The position numbers were made by a program, and so were the translations under genes. A stretch of DNA of 64,000 nt, taken from the NCBI RefSeq assembly GCF_008806385.1, contig NZ_VZZK01000029.1, forward strand, positions 29,178-93,177. Direction: 5' to 3'. Positions 1 to 8,507 of this stretch are shown here, piece by piece. The DNA comes from Methylobacterium soli (lineage in GTDB: Bacteria > Pseudomonadota > Alphaproteobacteria > Rhizobiales > Beijerinckiaceae). Each line of letters begins with the position of its first letter. Position 1 is the stretch's first letter. The notes under the pieces are model-generated. The model searched no databases and had not been told where the DNA came from. It saw only the letters and a list, made by a program, of their open reading frames with translations.

Positions 1-441
1 CCCTCCTTGCGCATGCTCGCCCTCCTGGCCGACACCCTGCAGACGGGGCTGGCGGGCCTGTTCGGCTCCGAGACCGAGGCCCGCGACGACGCGATCGTCA
101 CCCGCGAGCAGGACCGCCCGAACCTGTGGCTCTGGCGGGCGGGAATCACCAAGCAATTGCTGACGCCGAGCGGCACGGCCGGGGGTTTGAGCCTGTTCCG
201 GACCGTGCTCGAGCCGAAGGCGAGCACCGGCGACGATTCGTTCAGCCACGATGGCGAGGAGGCCGGGCTGGTGCTCGAAGGGGACCTCGTGCTCACCGTG
301 GAGGACCAGACGCTGCGGCTCGCGACGGGCGACAGCTTCCGCTTCGCGAGCCGCCGGCCCCACCGCTTCGGCAACCCCTCGGCGACGACCCGGACCGTCG
401 TGCTCTGGGTCAACGCGATCCTGCCCACCCTCCCGGCCTGA
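1..441 (+). CDS. XRE-family regulator with C-terminal cupin domain (5' end missing)
   Basis: The reading frame is open from the first base of the window. Its first residues, PSLRMLALLADTLQTGLAGL, match the last helix of an XRE/Cro helix-turn-helix (the usual pattern is xPSLxTLxxLAxALxVxLxxLF). The rest is a cupin_2 fold: the SHDGEEAGLVLEGDL stretch and the later GDSFRFASRRPHRFGNP stretch are the two cupin motifs. Such proteins are cytoplasmic repressors or activators whose cupin domain binds a small ligand, and they often control neighbouring amine, sugar or transport genes. A TTG at base 7 could serve as a start but would cut off the DNA-binding domain, so I treat the gene as truncated by the window edge. 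The target is unknown. Confidence 0.85.
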   Translation, partial: PSLRMLALLADTLQTGLAGLFGSETEARDDAIVTREQDRPNLWLWRAGITKQLLTPSGTAGGLSLFRTVLEPKASTGDDSFSHDGEEAGLVLEGDLVLTVEDQTLRLATGDSFRFASRRPHRFGNPSATTRTVVLWVNAILPTLPA

Positions 442-711
442 GCGGGGCGGCGGCTTCGCGATGAACACAACTTCAAGATGCATAAAGGTGCCGAGATCGG
501 ACGATCACGCAGGGGCGCCCAAGCCGGCCCATGCGACCCGACGGCGCTTACGACCCTCGCCCTCCCCTCGGCAGCTTCGATGGCGGCCCCCATATCCCTC
601 GCCGCCGCCTTCCGCCCGACCCGCCGCAGGATCGAATAGGTCCGAATTTGAACCGAACCGTTAGTTGATCCCTAACCGTGATCGCTCAGTCTCGCGGGCA
701 GCGAGGTTGCG

Positions 712-921
712 GTGATGCTCGGTATCCTGCGTCAGGTTTGGCGGGTCGCGACGGCGACGCTGGCGATCGGGGCGCTCGTGGCCGCGGCGCTCTACTCGGC
801 CGACCTCGCGGATCGGCGCGGGGTCAATCCCTTCGCCCTGCGGACGACGGATCCGGTGGCCACGGGCTCGATCGGCCCGAAGCCGCATCCGCGGCCGAGC
901 TGGCTCGGCATCCGCGGCTGA
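712..921 (+). CDS. small membrane protein, unknown function
   Basis: Predicted protein of 69 residues starting GTG at 712 or ATG at 715. Residues about 9-28 (QVWRVATATLAIGALVAAAL) form one hydrophobic segment. The rest is a short polar tail rich in Arg and Pro (TGSIGPKPHPRPSWLG). The motif around DPVATGSIG resembles small inner-membrane proteins often seen in Methylobacterium-like genomes, but I do not recognise a named family. It stands alone between the cupin regulator and the convergent EamA gene. The roughly 270 bases before it (442-711) hold no gene that I can support. Confidence 0.5.
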   Translation: MMLGILRQVWRVATATLAIGALVAAALYSADLADRRGVNPFALRTTDPVATGSIGPKPHPRPSWLGIRG

Positions 922-926
922 GCCCC

Positions 927-1769
927 TCAGGCCAGCCGCATCGCGGCGACCCCGACGACGACCAGGAGGGCCGCGGTGGCCCGGGTCGCCGGAAGCGGCT
1001 CCTTCAGGATGGTCACGCAGATCAGGACCGCGAAGAGTACGCTGGTCTCGCGCGTCGCCGCCACCAGCGGAATCGGCGCCACCGTCATCGCCCAGATCGC
1101 GATCCAGTAGGAGCCGAGGGACAGGAGGCCCCCGATCATCCCCGGGACCAGGACCCGCCGCATCGGCTCCAGGACCGCCCTGCCCCGCCGCCACAGCACG
1201 AACAGCAGGAGCGGGATCCCGTCCACCACGAACAGGGCGGCGGAATAGGCGTGGGGATTCTCGGCCACGCGCGCCCCGATCCCGTCCACCAGGGTGTAGC
1301 CGCAGATCAGGAGCGCGGTCAGCCCCGCATAGGCGAGGGCCTGCGGCCGCAGCCGCTGCCCCTTGCCGCGGCTAAGCGCGATCAGGCCGACGCCGGCGCA
1401 GAGGAGCAGGATGCCGAGCCCGGCGAGCGGCGCCACGGCCTCGCGCAGGATCACGACCGAGACCAGCATCGTCAGCAGCGGCGCGCTGCCCCGGGCGATC
1501 GGGTAGACCTGGCTCATGTCGGCGTGCCGGTAGGCCTCCGTCAGCGCGACGTAGTAGCCGAGATGCAGCAGGATCGAGCCGAGGAGCCACGGCCAGGCCT
1601 CGAACCGCGGCAGGCCGAACCAGGCGAGCGCCGGCAGGGCGATCACGCCCGCCGCCGCCGTGATCAGCGCCATGGTGAGGATCGGCTCGAGGCGCAGCTT
1701 CACCATCGCGTTCCAGCCCGCATGCATGCAGGCGCCGGCGAGGACTGCGGCGAAGACGGCGGGACTCAT
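927..1769 (-). CDS. EamA/DMT-superfamily permease
   Basis: About 280 residues of ten hydrophobic helices with the two-fold EamA repeat of drug/metabolite transporters. It starts MSPAVFAAVLAGACMHAGWN, where the buried AGWN motif of TM1 is typical. EGVHA-like helix breaks recur near the middle, and the end is LVVVGVAAMRLA. Members export or import small metabolites such as amino acids or nucleosides; the substrate cannot be read from sequence. The ATG at 1769 is preferred over an in-frame TTG at 1790 because the extra residues are polar and lie in a short tandem repeat. It follows the FAD oxidoreductase gene by about 50 bases on the same strand, so it may carry that enzyme's substrate or product. 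Confidence 0.85.
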   Translation of the reverse strand: MSPAVFAAVLAGACMHAGWNAMVKLRLEPILTMALITAAAGVIALPALAWFGLPRFEAWPWLLGSILLHLGYYVALTEAYRHADMSQVYPIARGSAPLLTMLVSVVILREAVAPLAGLGILLLCAGVGLIALSRGKGQRLRPQALAYAGLTALLICGYTLVDGIGARVAENPHAYSAALFVVDGIPLLLFVLWRRGRAVLEPMRRVLVPGMIGGLLSLGSYWIAIWAMTVAPIPLVAATRETSVLFAVLICVTILKEPLPATRATAALLVVVGVAAMRLA

Positions 1770-1835
1770 GCGGCGGGTCTCATGCGGCAAGACTCATGCG
1801 GCGGGACTCATAGGCTGGACCTCATGCGGCGTCGC
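1761..1835. repeat. imperfect tandem repeat of about 14 bases
   Basis: The motif ctcatgcggc recurs four times (around 1765, 1779, 1793 and 1823) with a degenerate fifth copy (actcataggc near 1808). The array covers the EamA start codon and the last codons of the upstream oxidoreductase. It supplies several in-register CAT triplets, meaning alternative ATGs on the minus strand. Confidence 0.7.
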
Positions 1836-4335
1836 CGCGTCGGTCCGAACGGGCCCGGTAGGGCGTGAGCCCGAGCCAGGCGGGGACGCGGCGGCCGGCG
1901 ACCTCGATCTCGAACCTGCGCGCGTCGAGGCCCGCCTGGTCGAGGCCGAGGCCCCCCGTCGCGATCCGCCCGATGGCCACGAGGCCCCCGAGGGTCGCGC
2001 TGAGCGCCGCCGAGGTGACCTCGCCGACCGGCCGGCCCTCCTCGAGGATCAGCTCGCCGCCCCAGGCCATCACGTCGCCCGGCAGATCGACGAAGAGCGA
2101 GACGAGGCGGCGGTCCGGCACGGCGTCCCGCGCGGCGACGAGCGCCTCGCGACCCGCGAAGGCCGGCTTGTCGAAGCGCACGACGTGGCCGAGGCCGGCC
2201 TCGAAGGGCGTGACGTCGGGTCCGATATCGCGGCCCCAGGCGGCGTAGCCCATCTCGATCCGCAGCGCGTCGACCGCGTAGGCGCCGACATCGCGCAGAC
2301 CCAGCGCTTCGCCCGCCGCCGTCAGGGTGTCGTAGACGCCGGCCGCGAACTCCGTCGGCACGATGAGCTCGAACCCGTCCCCGCCGACATAGCTGCGCCG
2401 CACCGCCCGGAGGGTGGCGTAGCCGACATCGATCTCGCGCAGCCCCTCTTGCGGGATCGTATCGATCCCGTGCGGGATCGTCCCGATCCCGTGCGGGATC
2501 GACCCCAACCCGGGCGGGATCGACCCGGTCCCCGACCGGCTCACCCGCCCGAGAAGCTCGGCGGCGCGCGGGCCGGCGAGCGCCAGCACGGCGTAGGCGG
2601 AGGTCATGTCGGTGACCACCGCGCAGGCCGCGGCCGGGATGCGGCTGCGCAGGAGGTGCTCGTCGCGGACCGCCTGCCCCGAGCCGGTGATGACCAGGAA
2701 GGAATCCGCGGCGAGCCGGGCCACCGTCACCTCGCTCTCGAAGCCGCCGCGGGCGTTCAGGATCGGGCTGTAGCGGCTCTCGCCGGGCTCCATGGCCATG
2801 TCGGCGCAGCAGATCTCCTGCAGCACCGCGAGGGCGTCGCGGCCCTGGACCAGGAGCTTGCCGAAGCTCGTCATGTCGACGAGGCCGACGCCCTCGCGGA
2901 TCGCGCGCTGCTCGGCCGCGACCGCCCCGGTCCAGGCCCCGCGCCCGAAGGTGTAGGCGGGCCCGGCCGCCGCGATCTGCGCATCGAAGAGGTTCGGGCG
3001 CTCCCAGCCCATCTTCGCGCCGAACACCGCCCCCTTCGCGGCGAGCCGGTCATAGAGCGGCGAGCGGCGCAGCGGGCGGGCCGAGACGAGCTCCCGGTTC
3101 GGCCAGGGCATGGCGTAGTGCAGGCCGAGGGTCTCCTTGACCCGGTCGTGCAGCCAGGTCGGGTTGGCGTTGAACCGCGCGAAGCGCCGGATGTCGACGG
3201 CCCAGAGGTCGTCGGTCGGCTCGCCCGCGACGAGCCACTCGGCGAGCGCGCGCCCGGCCCCGCCCCCGAGCGCGATGCCCGCCGAGTTGAAGCCCGCGGC
3301 CACGTAGACGCCGGCGCAATCGGGCGATGGGCCGAGCAGGCAATTGTTGTCCGGCGTGAAGCTCTCCGGGCCGTTGAGGAACAGCTTGACCGGCGCGGTC
3401 TCCAGGGCGGGCACGCGCCGGATCGCGTTCTCCATCAGGATCTCGAACTGGTCCCAGTCGTCGGGCAGGAGCTGGAACGCGAAATCCTCCGGGATGCCGT
3501 CCATGCCCCAGGGCTTGGCCTGCGGCTCGAACCCGCCCATCACGAGGCCGCCGACCTCCTCCTTGAAATAGATGTAGCCGTCGGGGTCGCGCATCACCGG
3601 CAGGTCCGGGCTCACCCCCGGGATCGCGTCGGTGACGATGTACATGTGCTCGGCCGAATGCAGGGGCACCGACACGCCGCAGAGGGCGCCGACCTGGCGC
3701 GACCACTGGCCGGCCGCGATCACCAGGGTCTCGCAGGCGATGCGGCCCCGGTCGGTGACCACCGCCGCGACCCGGCCCGCCACCGTCTCGATCGACCGGA
3801 CCCCGGTCCGCTCGAAGAGGCGCGCACCCCCGAGCCGGGCGCCGCGGGCGAGCGCCGCCGTGACGTCGGAGGGGTTGGCCTTGCCGTCGCCGGGCAGCCA
3901 GACCGCGCCGAGGAGGTCCTCGTGGCGCATCGGCGCCCAGAGCCGGCCGGCCTCGGCGGGATCGAGACGCTCGATCTCGACGCCCTGGGCCCGGGCGCTG
4001 GCGACGTTGCGGGCCAGCACCGTCATGCGCTCGGGCGTGCGGGCGACCGTGAGGGAGCCGCAGCGCTTCCAGCCGGTGGCGAGCCCCGTCTCGGCCTCCA
4101 GGCGCTCGTAGAGCCCCGTGGAGTAGCGGATCATCCGGGTCAGGCTCGCCTGCTGGCGCAATTGCCCGACGAGGCCGGCGGAGTGCCAGGTCGTCCCGCT
4201 CGACAGGCGGTCCTTCTCCAGCAGGACCACGTCGCGATGGCCGAGACCCACGAGATGGTAGGCGATCGACGTGCCGACGATGCCGCCCCCGATGATCACG
4301 GTCCGGGCCTGGGTCGGGAAAGCGCTGGCGGTCAT
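1822..4335 (-). CDS. FAD-dependent amine dehydrogenase with GcvT-like folate domain (dimethylglycine/sarcosine dehydrogenase family)
   Basis: About 837 residues. The N-terminal DAO-type FAD domain has the dinucleotide fold VIIGGGIVGTSIAYHL and the motif TTWHSAGLVGQLR. Its His matches the residue that carries covalent FAD in dimethylglycine and sarcosine dehydrogenases. The C-terminal half (from about residue 430) is an FAO_M linker plus GCV_T and GCV_T_C domains, as in enzymes passing formaldehyde to tetrahydrofolate. The ATG at 4335 is chosen over 4344 because AGGAG lies about 9 bases upstream of it. The GcvT region carries an in-frame array of four heptapeptides from 21-base repeats at 2450-2533. 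It lies downstream of DeoR and LysR regulators in a phosphonate locus, so N-methylated aminoethylphosphonate is a possible substrate besides dimethylglycine or sarcosine; that is inference. Confidence 0.85.
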   Translation of the reverse strand: MTASAFPTQARTVIIGGGIVGTSIAYHLVGLGHRDVVLLEKDRLSSGTTWHSAGLVGQLRQQASLTRMIRYSTGLYERLEAETGLATGWKRCGSLTVARTPERMTVLARNVASARAQGVEIERLDPAEAGRLWAPMRHEDLLGAVWLPGDGKANPSDVTAALARGARLGGARLFERTGVRSIETVAGRVAAVVTDRGRIACETLVIAAGQWSRQVGALCGVSVPLHSAEHMYIVTDAIPGVSPDLPVMRDPDGYIYFKEEVGGLVMGGFEPQAKPWGMDGIPEDFAFQLLPDDWDQFEILMENAIRRVPALETAPVKLFLNGPESFTPDNNCLLGPSPDCAGVYVAAGFNSAGIALGGGAGRALAEWLVAGEPTDDLWAVDIRRFARFNANPTWLHDRVKETLGLHYAMPWPNRELVSARPLRRSPLYDRLAAKGAVFGAKMGWERPNLFDAQIAAAGPAYTFGRGAWTGAVAAEQRAIREGVGLVDMTSFGKLLVQGRDALAVLQEICCADMAMEPGESRYSPILNARGGFESEVTVARLAADSFLVITGSGQAVRDEHLLRSRIPAAACAVVTDMTSAYAVLALAGPRAAELLGRVSRSGTGSIPPGLGSIPHGIGTIPHGIDTIPQEGLREIDVGYATLRAVRRSYVGGDGFELIVPTEFAAGVYDTLTAAGEALGLRDVGAYAVDALRIEMGYAAWGRDIGPDVTPFEAGLGHVVRFDKPAFAGREALVAARDAVPDRRLVSLFVDLPGDVMAWGGELILEEGRPVGEVTSAALSATLGGLVAIGRIATGGLGLDQAGLDARRFEIEVAGRRVPAWLGLTPYRARSDRRGDAA
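2450..2533. repeat. four tandem 21-base units, palindromic, inside a coding region
   Basis: Four consecutive 21-base units at 2450-2470, 2471-2491, 2492-2512 and 2513-2533, each beginning with (t/g)gcgggatcg. The junction gatcccgtgcgggatc is a near-perfect inverted repeat with arms gatcccg and cgggatc. On the minus strand the units read as heptapeptides GSIPPGL, GSIPHGI, GTIPHGI and DTIPQEG within the oxidoreductase. The frame stays open. Confidence 0.85.
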
Positions 4336-4380
4336 CGGCGGCATCTCCTGCGGCTGCCCAGCCCTAGCCGAGGCCCGTCA

Positions 4381-4406
4381 GAAAATACAACAAAAAACCA
4401 CAAAAT
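4381..4406 (-). promoter_or_regulatory. A/T-rich element upstream of the FAD dehydrogenase gene
   Basis: This is a sharp A/T-rich patch in otherwise GC-rich DNA between the DeoR gene and the dehydrogenase gene. On the minus strand it contains two TTTTGT-like hexamers (TTTTGTGGTTTTTTGTTG). DeoR-family regulators often bind short repeated T-rich motifs, so this may be an operator or a second promoter for the dehydrogenase. No -10/-35 pair is certain. Confidence 0.35.
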
Positions 4407-4412
4407 CTCACA

Positions 4413-5219
4413 TCAACGGGCCAGGACGAGGTCGAGGCCGCGCTCGGCGAGCGCGCCCGCCATGGCGGGCGGTGGGGCCGCGTCGACGATGAGCCCGGTG
4501 CCCCGCGGGATCGGCTGGAGCCGGATCGGGGTGAGGCGGCCGAACTTCGTGCGGTCGGCCACGATGTAGGCGCGCTCGGCCGAGGCCAGCATGCGGGCGC
4601 GCAGATCGGTCGGGAGCAGGGCGAAGTCGGTGATCTCGCCCGCGGACGAGATGCCGCCCGCCCCCACGAAGGCGAGGTCGGCCCGGAACCGGGCGAGCGC
4701 CGCGATCGCCTCGGTGCCGAAGGCGGCCTCGTCGCCGACGCTCACCTCGCCGCCGAGCATGTGGACCCGGATGCCGGGGATCCGACAGAGGCAGAGCCCG
4801 ATCGGCAGGCTGTTGGTGCAGATCGTCAGCCCGGTCCAGGCCGGCCTTTCCCGCGACGCGCTCGGGTCGAGCCCGGCAAGCGCGTGCGCCAGGGCGAGCG
4901 TGGTCGCGCCGGAATCCAGGAGGACGACCATGCCGTCCTCGACGAGGCGGGCGCCGGCCCGGCCGATCGCGGCCTTGCCCTCCGGGTTGTCGCTCTGCCG
5001 ATCGGCCAGCGCCGGCTCGTCGGCCCGGCGCGTCGCGCCCCCATGCACGATGGCGAGGTGGCCGCGGCCGGCGAGCGCCTTGAGATCGCGCCGGATCGTC
5101 TCCCGCGAGACGTCGAAGACCAATGCCATCTCCTCGACGCTGACATTGCCGTCGGCGGAGAGGCGCCGCAGGATCTCGTCATGCCGCCGGGCCGCGATGG
5201 GACGGGGCGGCTGGCTCAT
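4413..5219 (-). CDS. DeoR-family transcriptional regulator
   Basis: About 268 residues. The N-terminal DeoR helix-turn-helix (RHDEILRRLSADGNVSVEEM through VSRETIRRDLKAL) includes the family signature RR-DL-L. It is followed by a DeoRC sensor domain of the ISOCOT fold with LLDSGATTLALA, and the late motif SAERAYIVADRTKFGR is typical of GlpR/AgaR-type members. These repressors usually respond to a phosphorylated metabolite. The start at 5219 overlaps the stop of the LysR gene by four bases (ATGA), so the two regulators are translationally coupled. The long extension to 5342 seen in the open frame is Pro/Arg-rich shadow of the LysR gene. Likely targets are the FAD dehydrogenase and EamA genes just downstream. 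Confidence 0.88.
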   Translation of the reverse strand: MSQPPRPIAARRHDEILRRLSADGNVSVEEMALVFDVSRETIRRDLKALAGRGHLAIVHGGATRRADEPALADRQSDNPEGKAAIGRAGARLVEDGMVVLLDSGATTLALAHALAGLDPSASRERPAWTGLTICTNSLPIGLCLCRIPGIRVHMLGGEVSVGDEAAFGTEAIAALARFRADLAFVGAGGISSAGEITDFALLPTDLRARMLASAERAYIVADRTKFGRLTPIRLQPIPRGTGLIVDAAPPPAMAGALAERGLDLVLAR

Positions 5220-6136
5220 GCGTGCTTCCCGGGGCTCATGCCGCCACGGTCCCGGCCGGCATCGCGGTTGTGCGGGCCAAGGCTCCGGGCGAGGTCGAAG
5301 ACGGCGCGGATCAGGCGCAGGTTGCGCCGGCGCGCGAGGCACGCGATGGCGTGCCGGTTGACGAGGTCCGGACCCGCGATCGGCACCGCGCGGATGCGGG
5401 CATCCTCGCCGCGCTCCAGGGAGGAGACGATGCCGAGGCCGAGGCCGGCGGCGGCGGCCTCGATCACCGCCTCGCGGCTGTCGAGCTCCATCAGGATCGC
5501 GGGCGCGACGCCGCGGCGGCGGCAGGCCGCATCGAAGGTCCGGCGCGTGACCGAGGTCGGCTCGCGCAGCACCATCGCGGCGCCATCGAGGCGGCGGAGG
5601 TCGATCTCGGCCTCGTCCGCGAGGGCATGGCCCCGCGGGAGGACCACGCAGATGCGCGAGGCCGCGATCTCCTCGATATGCAGGTCGGGATGGGGCTGCA
5701 CCTCGGTGACCACGCCGATGCTCGCCCGCTCGGCCAGGAGCGCCTCGCAGGTCTCGGCGGCATTGCCGAGGATCAGGCTCACGGTGATGCCAGGGTGGCT
5801 CTCGCGCAGGCGCGCCAGCAGGGGCATGACGACGTGCGGGCCGTCCACCGCGATCTCGATGCGGCCGGAAACGAGGGCGCGGTTGGCGAGCAACAGGTCC
5901 TCGGCCTGCTCGACGAGGCCGAAGAGCGGCCCGGTCAGCGCCGCGAGGGCGTGACCCTGGGGCGTCAGCGCGACGCTGCGCGCCGTCCGGCGGAACAGCA
6001 CGAGGTCGTAGCGCTCCTCCAGCGCCTTGATGTGCCCGGTCACCGCCGGCTGGCTGATGCAGAGCCGCTTGGCCGCCCGGGTGAAGCTGCCCTCGCGCGA
6101 GACGGCGTCGAAGGCGCGGAGCTGGAACAGGTTCAT
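5216..6136 (-). CDS. LysR-family regulator, probable regulator of the aminoethylphosphonate genes
   Basis: 306 residues starting MNLFQLRAFDAVSREGSFTR. The helix-turn-helix spans residues 1-60 (ISQPAVTGHIKALEERY), followed by a LysR substrate-binding domain with IEIAVDGPHVVMPLLARLRE. It is divergent from phnW across a 140-base intergenic region, the usual arrangement for a LysR activator and its target. LysR proteins with this layout accompany phnW/phnX in other proteobacteria. It probably senses aminoethylphosphonate or an intermediate and controls phnWX and perhaps the leftward dehydrogenase set; this is inferred from position. Its stop overlaps the DeoR start. Confidence 0.88.
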   Translation of the reverse strand: MNLFQLRAFDAVSREGSFTRAAKRLCISQPAVTGHIKALEERYDLVLFRRTARSVALTPQGHALAALTGPLFGLVEQAEDLLLANRALVSGRIEIAVDGPHVVMPLLARLRESHPGITVSLILGNAAETCEALLAERASIGVVTEVQPHPDLHIEEIAASRICVVLPRGHALADEAEIDLRRLDGAAMVLREPTSVTRRTFDAACRRRGVAPAILMELDSREAVIEAAAAGLGLGIVSSLERGEDARIRAVPIAGPDLVNRHAIACLARRRNLRLIRAVFDLARSLGPHNRDAGRDRGGMSPGKHA

Positions 6137-6276
6137 CGGCGCCTATCGACGAGACTGATGGCAGGCATTACGACAAACGATTTGATCTGATGGATGGCCC
6201 GAACGCAAGATCCGCCCGTCCCGAGACCCACCGCCTCGCGGATTCGCTCGGGTAGGCGAGCCTCGGCAGGACGATC
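6137..6276. promoter_or_regulatory. divergent LysR/phnW control region
   Basis: 140 bases separate two divergent starts. The patch 6166-6192 (cattacgacaaacgatttgatctga) is AT-richer than its surroundings and contains a T-N11-A match of the loose LysR-box type (TTACGACAAACGA). I cannot assign -10 and -35 boxes with confidence. Confidence 0.4.
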
Positions 6277-7404
6277 ATGACAGCAGCCTCCGCGCCCATC
6301 CTCCTGACGCCCATCCTCCTGACGCCTGGCCCCCTGACCACCTCGGAGCGCACCCGCGCCGCGATGCTGACGGATTGGGGCTCCTGGGACGGCAGCTTCA
6401 ATGCGCTGACCGCCAGCCTCTGCGACAAGCTCGTGGCCATCGCCCATGGCACCGGCAGCCATGTCTGCGTGCCGCTCCAAGGCAGCGGGACCTTCGCGGT
6501 CGAGGCGGCCATCGGCACCTTCGTGCCGCGCCGCGGCAAGGTGCTGGTCTGCGTGAACGGCGCCTACGGCAAGCGGCTCGCGAAGATCTGCGAGGCGCTC
6601 GGGCGCGACCACGTGATCCACGAGACCGGCGACGATGTTCCGACGACCCCGGAGGCCGTGGACCGGCTGCTCGCGGCGGACCGGGCGATCAGCCATGTCG
6701 GGCTGATCCATTGCGAGACCAGCACGGGCATCCTCAACCCGCTGGAGGCGATCGCCGCGGTGGTGGCGCGCCACGGCCGCGCCCTCATCATCGACGCGAT
6801 GAGCTCCTTCGGGGCGCTGCCGATCGACGCGCGCCAAATCCCCTTCGAGGCCCTGATCGCGGCCTCGGGCAAGTGCCTCGAAGGCGTGCCCGGCATGGGC
6901 TTCGTGATCGCCCGCAGCGAAGCGCTCCTGGCCAGCGCGGGCAACACCGCCTCCCTCGCCCTCGATCTGCGCGACCAGCACCTCTACATGCAGCGCACCG
7001 GCCAGTGGCGCTTCACGCCGCCGACCCACGTGGTCGCGGCCCTGCACGAGGCCTTGCTGCAATACGAGGAAGAGGGCGGCCTGCCGGCGCGCCACGCCCG
7101 CTACGCGCGCAACTGCCAAGTCCTGATCGCCGGGATGGCGAAGCTCGGCCTGCGCAGCTTCCTCGCCCCCGAGATCCAGGCGCCCATCATCGTGACCTTC
7201 CACGCGCCGCGCGACGGCCGTTATCGCTTCACCGAATTCTACGAGGCCGTGCGCGCCAAGGGCTTCATCCTCTATCCGGGAAAGCTCACCGAGCTCGAAA
7301 CCTTCCGGGTCGGCTGCATCGGCAGCGTCGGATCCGCCGAGATGGAGCGCGCCGTGGACGCCGTCGCGGACACCCTCCGCGCGATGAAGATCGAGACGAT
7401 CTGA
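6277..7404 (+). CDS. phnW: 2-aminoethylphosphonate:pyruvate transaminase
   Basis: 375 residues, a class V aminotransferase using PLP. It converts 2-aminoethylphosphonate and pyruvate to phosphonoacetaldehyde and alanine in the cytoplasm. Family marks include LTPGPLTTSERTRAAMLTDWG at the N-terminus, the substrate-region stretch VPLQGSGTFAVEAAIGT, DAMSSFGALPID before the PLP lysine, and SGKCLEGVPGMGFVIA with the PLP lysine at about residue 199. The start follows a weak GGAcg ribosome site. The N-terminus has a duplicated LLTPI from a 15-base tandem repeat (about 6295-6325), so the protein is a few residues longer than usual. phnX follows after about 40 bases, forming the classical two-step phosphonatase pathway. 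Confidence 0.95.
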   Translation: MTAASAPILLTPILLTPGPLTTSERTRAAMLTDWGSWDGSFNALTASLCDKLVAIAHGTGSHVCVPLQGSGTFAVEAAIGTFVPRRGKVLVCVNGAYGKRLAKICEALGRDHVIHETGDDVPTTPEAVDRLLAADRAISHVGLIHCETSTGILNPLEAIAAVVARHGRALIIDAMSSFGALPIDARQIPFEALIAASGKCLEGVPGMGFVIARSEALLASAGNTASLALDLRDQHLYMQRTGQWRFTPPTHVVAALHEALLQYEEEGGLPARHARYARNCQVLIAGMAKLGLRSFLAPEIQAPIIVTFHAPRDGRYRFTEFYEAVRAKGFILYPGKLTELETFRVGCIGSVGSAEMERAVDAVADTLRAMKIETI

Positions 7405-7445
7405 CCGCCCCTTCCCGCCGAATGCCAGCCCCGGGGACACCCGCC

Positions 7446-8273
7446 ATGCCCTACGAGACCCCACGCAAGCTCCAGGCCGCGATCTTGGATTGGGCTGGAA
7501 CGGTCGTCGATTTCGGCTCCTTCGCGCCGACCCAGATCTTCGTGGAGGCCTTCGGCGAGTTCGGCGTCGCTATCAGCCTCGCGGAGGCCCGCGGCCCCAT
7601 GGGCATGGGCAAGTGGGACCATATCCGCACGCTCTGCGACCAGCCCGAGATCGCGGCGCGCTACGCGGCAAGGTTCGGGCGCGAGGCCACGGACGACGAC
7701 GTGACGGCGATCTACGAGCGCTTCATGCCGCTCCAGATCGAGAAGATCGCGGAGCATTCCGCCCTGATCCCGGGGGCGCTCGAGGCGATCGCGGCCCTGC
7801 GCGCCAGGGACATCCAGATCGGCTCCTGCTCGGGCTACCCCGCGCGCGTGATGGAGCGCGTCGTCGCGCTGGCGCGCCAGAACGGCTACGTCGCCGACCA
7901 CGTGGTGGCGACCGACGAGGTCCCGAACGGCCGCCCCTGGCCGGCGCAGGCCCTCGCCAACGTCATCGCCCTCGGCGTCGACGACGTCGCCGCCTGCGTC
8001 AAGGTCGACGACACCGTGCCGGGCATCCTCGAAGGGCGGCGCGCCGGGATGTGGACCGTGGCGCTGACCTGCTCGGGCAACGCGCTGGGGCTCAGCTACG
8101 AGGCGTTCCGGGCGCTGCCGCCGGAGCGCCTCGCCGCCGAGCGGACCCGCATCGCGGCGCTATTTGCCGAGTCGAGGCCCCACTTCCTGATCGACACGAT
8201 CGCCGACCTGCCGGGTGTCGTGCAGGACATCGAAGGATTGCTCGCCGCGGGCCGCATGCCGCAAGCCTGCTGA
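7446..8273 (+). CDS. phnX: phosphonoacetaldehyde hydrolase (phosphonatase)
   Basis: 275 residues of the HAD superfamily. It hydrolyses the C-P bond of phosphonoacetaldehyde to acetaldehyde and phosphate. Visible marks are the HAD nucleophile motif ILDWAGTVVDFGS (Asp at about residue 15, with the phosphonatase-specific Ala after Trp), and GPMGMGKWDHIR with the Schiff-base Lys at about residue 56. GSCSGYPARVM and VKVDDTVPGILEGRRAGMW supply the later HAD motifs. The ATG at 7446 gives the family length; an in-frame ATG 24 bases upstream is possible. It follows phnW and likely shares its transcript. Confidence 0.95.
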   Translation: MPYETPRKLQAAILDWAGTVVDFGSFAPTQIFVEAFGEFGVAISLAEARGPMGMGKWDHIRTLCDQPEIAARYAARFGREATDDDVTAIYERFMPLQIEKIAEHSALIPGALEAIAALRARDIQIGSCSGYPARVMERVVALARQNGYVADHVVATDEVPNGRPWPAQALANVIALGVDDVAACVKVDDTVPGILEGRRAGMWTVALTCSGNALGLSYEAFRALPPERLAAERTRIAALFAESRPHFLIDTIADLPGVVQDIEGLLAAGRMPQAC

Positions 8274-8507
8274 GGCACGCGCCGCACGGGCGGCGCGCCG
8301 AAACCCGAACGATCATCACTGCCCAGCACAGCGTGCCGGGCAGCAAAGATGCGTTTCCGATTAATCGCCAACAATATTGATCGAAACTGCACAATTACTG
8401 GTCGTGCGTTGCAAAAACAAGGATCTTGTCGAGGGCAGAATTTGTCGTTCTACTGTCATGTCGCCGGACATATAGGAATGTGACGGTACGACATCGGAGC
8501 CAGACTC
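8274..8507 (+). promoter_or_regulatory. control region between phnX and the transport operon
   Basis: This 234-base gap has an AT-rich middle (about 8352-8450). A perfect inverted repeat ATGTC-GCCG-GACAT sits at 8458-8471, about 40 bases before the phnS start, and could be an operator. A clear GGAG ribosome site precedes ATG 8508. No canonical sigma-70 pair with correct spacing is evident. Confidence 0.35.

Noticed and set aside
1660..4569. 969-codon open frame on the plus strand opposite the FAD dehydrogenase and DeoR genes
   Set aside because: It is Arg/Glu/His-rich, domain-less and a typical antisense shadow of GC-rich coding DNA.
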